A stretch of DNA of 64,000 nucleotides. Source: Curvularia sp. ZM96 (lineage: Eukaryota; Ascomycota; Dothideomycetes; Pleosporales; Pleosporaceae). The translations under genes and the position numbers were made by a program. The stretch spans positions 5,890,001-5,954,000 of the forward strand of contig JAJGBQ010000001.1 in NCBI GenBank assembly GCA_022457065.1. The letters are read 5' to 3'. The notes under the pieces were generated by a model. That model saw only the letters and a program-made list of their open reading frames with translations. It was not told where the DNA came from and searched no databases. Shown here in pieces: positions 56,710-64,000 of the stretch. Position 1 is the first letter of the stretch. The number at the start of each line of letters is the position of its first letter.

Positions 56710-59175
56710 ATGGAGGGAATCAAGAAGACGTTCGCGCAATGCAAGAAGGAGGGCAGGGTATGTCATCGTGTAGGTTCGAGAAGTAATTGGTATTGACAGC
56801 GTACAGTCTGCTCTCATCACGTATGTGACTGCAGGTTTCCCTACCGCTCAAGAGACGCCCGACATCATGATGGCTATGGAGGCGGGTGGCGCCGGTATGT
56901 ACCACGAGGAGTCGCGCTTGCGACACGACCAGATAGTCAATTGACGTTTCTAGACATCATTGAACTCGGTATGCCCTTCACCGACCCCATTGCAGACGGT
57001 CCGACCATTCAGACAGCCAACACTGTACGTCGACTCATTCGCCACACTGCGCCTAAAACTCCCCACCTGACACTGTGTCTATAGCAAGCCCTTAAGAACG
57101 GCGTTACGATTACCGATGTGCTCCAAATGATTCGCGATGCGAGAAAGCGGGGGCTCAAGGCGCCCGTTCTGCTCATGGGATACTACAACCCTCTGCTCTC
57201 CTACGGCGAGGAGAAGATGCTGCAGGATGCAAAGGAAGCTGGTGCCAACGGCTTCATCATGGTAGATCTGCCACCTGAGGAGGCTCTGCGCTTCAGGAAC
57301 TTCTGCCGCAGCTATGGGTAAGTCCGCCAGCCGATTGTATCAAAGATGAGACTGATGATAATGTTTAGCCTTTCGTACGTCCCTCTGATTGCGCCCGCTA
57401 CATCGGAGCACCGCATGCGCGTCCTCTGCAAGATTGCCGACTCCTTCATTTACGTCGTCTCTCGCATGGGTGTTACTGGCGCTACCGGAACCATGAACGC
57501 CGCCCTTCCCCAGCTTCTCGATCGTGTACACAAGTACTCTGGAAACGTGCCAGCAGCCGTTGGATTCGGTGTTAGCACGCGTGACCACTTCCTGAGCGTT
57601 GGCAAGATCGCTGATGGCGTCGTTATTGGTAGCCAGATCATCCAGACACTGCTCAAGGCTGCGCCTGGCACCGGCGCAAAAGCAGTACAAGAGTACTGTG
57701 ATGGCATTTGCGGAAAGAGCAGCAGGAAAACAACACGTGAGGTTGGCATAGTAGAGACTTTGAATGAGGCCAAGGAGCCGACTGGAGTTCACGTGGACAA
57801 GGTCATCACTGATGCGGATACACCCGACGGACCAGGCCTTGCCGACCAACTGGAGATGCTCAACACTGAGGACACAAATGGCACCGATGGAAAGAACGAC
57901 TTCAGCGAGAATCACAAGTTCCCACCTCGTTTCGGCGAATTTGGAGGTCAATACGTCCCTGAATCACTCATGGACTGCCTTCGTGAGCTTGAAGAAGGCT
58001 TCAATTCGGCGGTTGAAGACCCCAAATATTGGGAGGAGTACCGCTCTTATTACGAATGGATGGGCAGACCAGGACATTTGCATCTTGCTGAGCGTCTCAC
58101 TGAGCATGCTGGCGGAGCAAACATCTGGCTGAAGCGAGAGGACCTCAACCATACGGGAAGTCACAAGATCAACAACGCACTTGGCCAGGTGCTTATTGCC
58201 AGGAGACTAGGAAAGACTGAGATTATTGCTGAGACGGGAGCTGGACAGCACGGTGTTGCAACGGCGACGGTGTGCGCCAAGTTCAACATGAAGTGCACCA
58301 TTTACATGGGCGCCGAGGACGTCAGACGCCAGGCTCTGAATGTGTTCCGTATCAAGCTGCTTGGTGCGCAAGTTGTAGCTGTCGAGGCTGGATCTCAGAC
58401 TCTCCGCGATGCTGTCAACGAGGCTATGCGCGCCTGGGTGGTTCATCTCGACACGACTCACTACGTTGTCGGATCTGCGATCGGACCACACCCTTTCCCG
58501 ACGATTGTGCGGACATTCCAGTCGATAATTGGAAACGAGACCAAAGAGCAGATGCAGGCTAAGCGGGGCAAGCTCCCTGACGCGGTAGTTGCCTGCGTTG
58601 GCGGTGGAAGTAACGCGGTTGGCATGTTCTACCCCTTTTCCAAGGATCCTTCGGTCAAGCTGCTGGGTGTCGAGGCTGGTGGTGATGGCATCGACACGGA
58701 CCGACACAGCGCTACGCTCTCGGCTGGCACTAAGGGAGTTCTCCACGGCGTGCGCACGTACGTGATCCAGAACAAGCACGGGCAGATTAGCGAGACGCAC
58801 TCGGTGTCTGCTGGTCTCGACTACCCTGGCGTCGGGCCTGAGCTGTCGAGTTGGAAAGACAGCGACCGAGCGAAGTTCATTGCCTGCAATGACGCCGAGG
58901 CGTTCATTGGCTTCCGTCTCTTGTCGCAGCTGGAGGGCATCATCCCCGCGCTGGAGACGTCTCACGCGGTCTATGGGGCGATTGAGCTGGCCAAGACGAT
59001 GGAAAAGGACCAGGACATTGTCATCTGTGTCTCTGGACGTGGTGACAAGGATGTCCAGAGCGTGGCCGAGGAGTTGCCTAAGCTAGGACCCAAGATTGGC
59101 TGGGACCTCAGGTGTAAGTGTGCCCAGCTGCTATTGTGCTCTCATGACGTTGGCTAACACCCGAATCTAGTCTAA
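56710..59175 (+). CDS. TRP5: Bifunctional tryptophan synthase (alpha-beta fusion)
   Basis: Six exons (56710-56757, 56807-56894, 56954-57024, 57085-57317, 57369-59113, 59171-59175) encode 729 aa. The alpha domain (residues 1 to about 265) shows the catalytic Glu in DIIELGMPFTDPIADGPTIQ and Asp in LITYVTAGFP/VLLMGYYNP segments, with GFGVST near its end. A linker of about 60 residues leads to the beta domain: KFPPRFGEFGGQYVPE, the PLP lysine in NHTGSHKINN, ETGAGQHG, and CVGGGSNAVGMF for cofactor phosphate binding. It converts indole-3-glycerol phosphate and serine to tryptophan, channelling indole between domains. The last exon adds only 5 nt: it completes Phe and supplies the stop, giving the common GWDLRF end. 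Confidence 0.97.
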
Positions 59176-59944
59176 ACAATCACCTGGCTATGGTAAAAGA
59201 AAAGGCACTAGGTAGTTGAAGATGGTTGAGGACGGGAATATGCAAGCAATATTCAAGGTTGTTCTGCGTCGTGGCCGTACATGTGACCTGAATGAAGCAC
59301 GTGATGTGGCTGATCTTATCTAATCCCCGAAGGCCGGCATGTCACGATTGGATGCATAACGGGTGCCGATCGAGACCGGCAAGGTTGCTGTAACAGAGAT
59401 GCAGGTCGATGCAGGCATCTTCTAGCTTCCGAACGCGCCAGCTGATCGTGAAAATGTTATGTGCTGGGGGGAGATGGAATGTGAGGCAGATAGCACATCT
59501 CATATAGTGCAATGCTGCCCCCGTGTGGGATATCTAGGCGCGTGACGGTGAATGTCGAAGCTTGGGCACGGCCATGGTGAGCCAATCAAGGCGGCACATG
59601 GCTGCCGACGGCCGATTACCTTGGCTGCCTCACAGTTCGCAGTGACGACAGCGCACCCACTCTCTAACACTCCCTCAAGCAATCAATGCCTGCTCTCCCG
59701 ATGCTGCAGCCCACATCACATGGTCGCCTGCCATTCCGCCTTGCCCTAGCCTACTTGTTGCCATAGTCCCCCCCACTACCCGCCCACCGTGGACGCTCTT
59801 CCCTCTCCCTACCGTGACGGTGCGCCCGATCAAGCCTTTGAGCTCCAGGCCCTCGATCCCACTGCCCACAAACAGCGCCAGCGCCAGCACGACCACGACC
59901 ACAAGCGAGCCCAGAAGCTCCAGCAGCTTCGCGAGGCCGACGAC
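59176..59944. other. Intergenic, promoter of the SPX phosphate transporter
   Basis: 769 bp. Contains a CACGTG element at 59298-59303. An in-frame open stretch precedes the transporter ATG but has no upstream ATG. No separate gene. Confidence 0.55.
59298..59303 (+). promoter_or_regulatory. CACGTG, possible Pho4/NUC-1 site
   Basis: One CACGTG hexamer about 640 bp before the phosphate-transporter ATG. It is the core bound by Pho4 in yeast and NUC-1 in Neurospora, but also by other bHLH factors. The match to the downstream gene makes it suggestive only. Confidence 0.35.
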
Positions 59945-62700
59945 ATGAAGTTCTCCCACAGCCTGCAGTTCAATGCGGTGCCGGACTGGAGCAACCACTA
60001 TATTGCTTACAGCAATCTCAAGAAGCAGTACGTACCCGGCTGCCACATCAGCCAGCGAGTCCGGCTGACAGGCGATTGCCTATAGAATCTACAGCCTAGA
60101 GACCCAGATCAACCAGAGAAATGTACAAGCACAAGTCGACGCCGAGTCGTCCCCGCTGCTCAATGGCGAGGCCGATGACCCTGACAAGGTCTTTACCAAT
60201 GCACTCGATACTGAGCTCGAGCGTGTCACGTCCTTTTACAAAATCAAGGAAAATGAAATTTACGAAGAACTGAGCGGGCTGTTGCATGACGAGGAGACGT
60301 TTGAAGACCATCAAGCAGAGTACAACGAGGAAAACGAGAATGCCCCGCCAGGAAAGAAGATGCGCAGCGGGAGCATATTCAAGTCCATCGGCTTCCACCG
60401 CCCTCGCACAATGAGCGCCACTAGCGGCCATTCCAGCGATCACGGCCCCGACGACGACTCTGAAGAAGACATCGACGAGACATCACGGCTGCGTAAGAAG
60501 AGCCCGGATGGCCAGCGCCGACGCCGGCGAACCAACGACGACATGGCCGCCTCGCACGCCTCGTCCAGACGCTTGGCGAGCGTCGCATTCGACGACTACC
60601 ACGACATGGCCTTTTCCGCACTATATGACGAGGGTGTTTCATTGAAGAAGCGCATTGTTAGCGTATACGTGTTGCTGTGTGAGCTCCGGTCTTTTATCCA
60701 GTTGAACAAGACGGGGTTCGAAAAGGTCCTGAAGAAGTATGACAAGATCTTGGACCGGAAGCTGAAAAAGACATATTTGACCAAATACGTATATCCGGCT
60801 TATCCTTTCCAACAAAGTACCATGGACGAGCTATCACGCAACCTTGAACGCATAGAAACCGCGTATGCGAAGATTAGTACAAAGGGCGACATAGCGGAAG
60901 CCAAGCGCGAGCTCAGGCTACATCTCCGAGAGCATGTCGTGTGGGAGCGGAATACGGTGTGGAGGGAAATGATTGGTATCGAGCGCAAGGCGCAAGCGGC
61001 CAACATAGGCGTTACCCATACTTTGCTTGGTCGCGAAACTACTGGCGGCAATGTGCGGCGACAGGGCGACGACGTGGAGTCCGACATGAAGGAGGTGGAT
61101 ACGCCAATTGGAAAATACAGATGTCCCCAATGGCTCATCAGCAAGCCCTTCTGGATGCTGGTCGCCTGCATTGCTGTCTTTGTGGTCTTGTTGATAGTAC
61201 CCATCATGGAAAAGCCGGAGCAGCAGAATTGCTTGGCTATGGTCGTCTTTGTCAGTTTGCTTTGGGCGACTGAGGTATGGTTACACAAGCCCGCGGTGAT
61301 GGCCAATCTTGCGCTAACGAGAATAGGCGATACCACTCTTTGTCACGTCACTACTAGTCCCATTTCTGGCCGTCACCCTCAACGTTGTACGAAGCGATGT
61401 CGAGCCTCATCGCCGACTCGACTCCAAGCAGGCTGCTTCCTACGTCTTCTCTGCCATGTGGACGCCAGTCATTATGCTTCTCCTGGGTGGTTTCACCATT
61501 GCTGCCGCGCTTTCCAAGTACAACATTGCCAAGATGATGGCTACACTTGTGCTTAGCAAGGCAGGTACCAGACCGCGAACTGTCTTGCTTGTCAACATGT
61601 TTGTTGCCATGTTCGCCAGTATGTGGATCAGCAACGTAGCGGCGCCAGTCCTCTGCTTCTCCATCATCCAGGTATGTCCCCTGTTCTCGGCTGTTCACAG
61701 CGCCAAACTAACATGCTCCAGCCTATTCTGCGTAATCTTCCCGCCGACTCTGACATGACCAAGGCTCTGCTGATGGGAATTGCGCTATCCTCTAACATTG
61801 GCGGAGCTGCGTCTCCCATCGCCTCGCCGCAGAATCTGATTGCGCTTCAGAACATGCAACCCGAGCCCTCGTGGGGTGTCTGGTTCTTCGTGGCCCTCCC
61901 AGTGTGCATCATTTCCATCTTGCTGATCTGGATGCTTCTCCTTGTTACCTTCCAACCCGGCAAAGGCACCAGTATTGTCCCAATTCGCCCGCTCAAGGAC
62001 AGGTTCACTGGCGTTCAGTACTTCATTAGCGTTGTCACTATTGTGACCATTGTGCTATGGTGTGTCAGCCACCAGCTCGAGTTTGTGTTTGGCGATATGG
62101 GTGTCGTGGCCATTATCCCTATCGTGCTCTTCTTCGGCACCGGCATCCTTACCAAGGAAGACTTTAACAACTTCCTATGGACCATCATCATACTCGCTGC
62201 CGGCGGTCTTTCTCTTGGAAAAGCGGTTAATTCGTCAGGTCTCTTGCACACGATTGCCGAATCCATCACGGCCAGTGTCGAAGGCATGAGTCTGTACGGA
62301 GTACTTGTCGTCTTCTGCGCCTTGATTCTGGTGGTAGCGACATTCATTAGTCATACTGTCGCAGCTCTGATTGTCCTGCCGCTGGTCCAGCAAGTAGGCC
62401 AGCAGATGGCAGAACCACACCCGAACCTGCTTGTCATGGGCGCTGTGTTGATGGCAAGCGGAGCCATGGGTCTGCCAACCAGTGGTTTCCCTAATATGAG
62501 TAAGTCATGTTTTGTTCCGGTTGCATGTGAGAGTCTGTTGCTAACAAAAGACAGCTGCTATCATGATGGAAGACCAGCGAACAGGCCAGCGGTATCTCGC
62601 TGTCAAGCACTTCTTGACCCGCGGTGTTCCTGCCTCTGTTATTACTTTTGTCGTCATTGTCACTGTTGGCTACGGCCTTATGCTGGCTGCAGGATTTTAA
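59945..62700 (+). CDS. SPX-domain low-affinity phosphate transporter (Pho87/Pho90/Pho91 type)
   Basis: Five exons (59945-60027, 60086-61274, 61327-61671, 61722-62499, 62555-62700; introns of 50-58 bp) encode 846 aa. The ATG opens the SPX domain directly: MKFSHSLQFNAVPDWSNHYIAYSNLKKQIYSLE spread over the first intron, then KKRIVSVYVLLCELRSFIQLNKTGFEKVLKKYDKI. The SPX part is split by a low-complexity acidic/Ser insert (about 120-190). The membrane part belongs to the divalent anion/Na+ symporter type: FVSLLWATEAIPLFVTSLLVPFLAV, MWISNVAAPVLCFSII, SSNIGGAASPIASPQN, and ASGAMGLPTSGFPNM, with about 12 helices. SPX binds inositol pyrophosphates and restrains uptake; the Nudix gene at the other end of the window acts on the same class of molecules. 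Pho91 is vacuolar in yeast and Pho87/90 are at the plasma membrane; which applies here is unclear. Confidence 0.94.
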
Positions 62701-63205
62701 TATGGTTGTACGTGCGTACGGTATTGGTTCAACGTCGTTCTGCTCTGCTGCATCTTCAGCGTCTGGCGTTTTGCTGCGCTTAGCCGTGGGTCTTATCTGC
62801 ATTATTTTTTTTACTGGCGGATATTTATCTGTGCATTTTAACGAAAAGTTTTATGGATATGGATTAGATGGACGGGTGGCGGAGGAAAGGAACTAGCAGA
62901 TGGATAGAAGAAAAAAAGGAACAAGCTTTGGCTGCATCATCTCCACAGATTCATTATGGTGTTGTGTTCTGGCAACTCGTTGGGACAAATCATGGTGAAA
63001 TTGTGATTAAGAGAGTAGATGAAGCTTACTCTATAATAAGAATAACTCACTAAATGCACATAAGTCCGCCTCTTAGTTATATCACCAACATTTCGATTTG
63101 CAAAGACTAGAAGAGAAAGTCCCAATAGATAAGATAAGTGTCCAGTGGACTGGAATCGAAGAGGGTAAAGAAAAGAGAAAACTCTTCAAGAGCCATGACC
63201 TTTCT
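62701..63205. other. Convergent 3' intergenic region
   Basis: 505 bp between stop codons, T-rich after the transporter. No gene seen. Confidence 0.55.
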
Positions 63206-64000
63206 CTAGCATCCGTTTGCATGGCAAGCGCCCAAGACAGACTGAGCCACGATATTCGCTGCGATGCCAAGCTCTGGCGCCATCAAGTCTGCCATCAAGG
63301 CCCCAAAACCAGTGCCCCAATTGAGGGTGTTGCACAAATTGCACTGTGGGCCACTCGAGCAGTCTATCTCATAGTGGAGCTCTCCCTGATCGGCATCGTT
63401 TGCGTCTGAAACAGCAATAGTGAGCGTCTGCGGCACCCACGTGTAGTCGGCGGCATAGGAGTCCTCCCAGCCACTAATACACGTATCATCCCCGATCTCG
63501 CACGAGCGCCACATGCGTTCGTTGACGTTTTCGTGCTTGATCATATCGGGAAAGCCGTTGCCGATGTGCTTGAGTGCGTTGGCCATGGCGGGCGTGGTAC
63601 CCTCCTTGTTACCATGGCACTGGAACTTGATCTTGCATCCACCGGGAATCTCAGTCCACGACTCGTCGCACATGCCATTGTCCGCGTAACGGATCTTGCC
63701 ATACACGTCTGCTGGGTCGATGTTGCCCTTGAGCTTAGCAAAGTCCTTGGTGATCGAAAAATTGACAGACACCTTGTCGCGTGCGGCGGGGTGTGGGTGG
63801 TCCTTTTTATTACAGACGTAGGCGATACGACAATCGCCTGGTATTTCCTTGTGGTATGCAAAGCATTTCCACTCATCGCCGAGTGGGGAGCGTTTGAGCA
63901 CGCCGGCGCGGCTCGGGTCGTCGAAGGCTGGGTCGATTGTCACTGTCATGTCCGTCGCCTCGAGGTTGAAAGTGATGCCGTTTTTACGCCAAGGATAAGA
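63206..64000 (-). CDS. Secreted-type Cys-containing protein, partial (5' end outside the window)
   Basis: The frame is open from the stop at 63206 to the window edge (264 codons), reading SYPWRKNGITFNLEATD before the first internal Met, so the true start lies beyond position 64000. The visible part has spaced cysteines (EWKCFAYH, GDCRIAYVCNKK, GMCDESW, GGCKIKFQCHGN, RSCEIGDDTCISGWEDS) in two similar blocks: a C..(A/F)..EIPG-(D/G)-C-(R/K)-I-X-(Y/F)-X-C pattern occurs twice. The C-terminus has CSSGPQCNLCNTLNW and ends in a small-residue helix plus HANGC. I recognise no named family; an extracellular location is inferred from the cysteines. Confidence 0.65.
   Translation of the reverse strand, partial: SYPWRKNGITFNLEATDMTVTIDPAFDDPSRAGVLKRSPLGDEWKCFAYHKEIPGDCRIAYVCNKKDHPHPAARDKVSVNFSITKDFAKLKGNIDPADVYGKIRYADNGMCDESWTEIPGGCKIKFQCHGNKEGTTPAMANALKHIGNGFPDMIKHENVNERMWRSCEIGDDTCISGWEDSYAADYTWVPQTLTIAVSDANDADQGELHYEIDCSSGPQCNLCNTLNWGTGFGALMADLMAPELGIAANIVAQSVLGACHANGC

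Noticed and set aside
58207..58965. 252-codon minus-strand open frame
   Set aside because: Shadow of the tryptophan synthase beta domain on the other strand.

Overview
The window is nuclear DNA of a filamentous ascomycete, most likely a Dothideomycete of the order Pleosporales. The grounds are many short spliceosomal introns (44-160 bp, GTAAGT/GTATGT donors, CTAAC/CTGAC branch sites, TAG/CAG acceptors), typical fungal families (2EXR, WSC, LysM, Zn2Cys6 factors, subgroup-C chitinase, Stc1) and a Fot1/pogo transposon. The order-level assignment is inference. About 30 protein-coding genes were modelled exon by exon. No rRNA, CRISPR array or convincing tRNA was seen.

Layout. 0.6-6.6 kb: a Nudix diphosphoinositol-polyphosphate hydrolase, then a secreted amidase and a protein-arginine deiminase on the minus strand. 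7.7-11.0 kb: a fungal transcription factor whose zinc cluster is only half visible, followed by an MmgE/PrpD enzyme. 11.8-20.9 kb: housekeeping block with UTP7, TSR1 (convergent, both ribosome biogenesis), an Stc1-domain protein and RAD7. 21.5-22.1 kb: a small membrane protein.

23.2-37.5 kb is an accessory region with a chitin theme. It holds a secreted protein with five LysM domains, a secreted LysM-WSC protein, an intact Fot1/pogo element with long inverted repeats, a 2EXR protein, a secreted orphan protein in six exons (one of 11 nt), and a 12-exon chitinase with three LysM modules, a chitin-binding domain and a GH18 domain. Binding, shielding and cutting of chitin are thus encoded side by side.

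37.8-50.8 kb: YIF1 and the SRP receptor alpha subunit (divergent, both secretory pathway), a CSC1/OSCA-type channel, a disordered repeat protein, a serine carboxypeptidase and a BTB protein. 50.8-53.3 kb and 54.6-56.7 kb are gene-poor; between them lies a Cys-rich locus in which two open frames lie in one frame across an intron, so that the choice of 5' splice site decides whether one or two proteins are made. 56.7-64.0 kb: bifunctional tryptophan synthase with a Gcn4/CpcA-type site upstream, an SPX-domain phosphate transporter with a CACGTG site upstream, and a secreted Cys-containing protein cut by the window end.

Exon boundaries were derived by eye from splice consensus, reading frame and family expectation. 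They have not been checked against transcripts.
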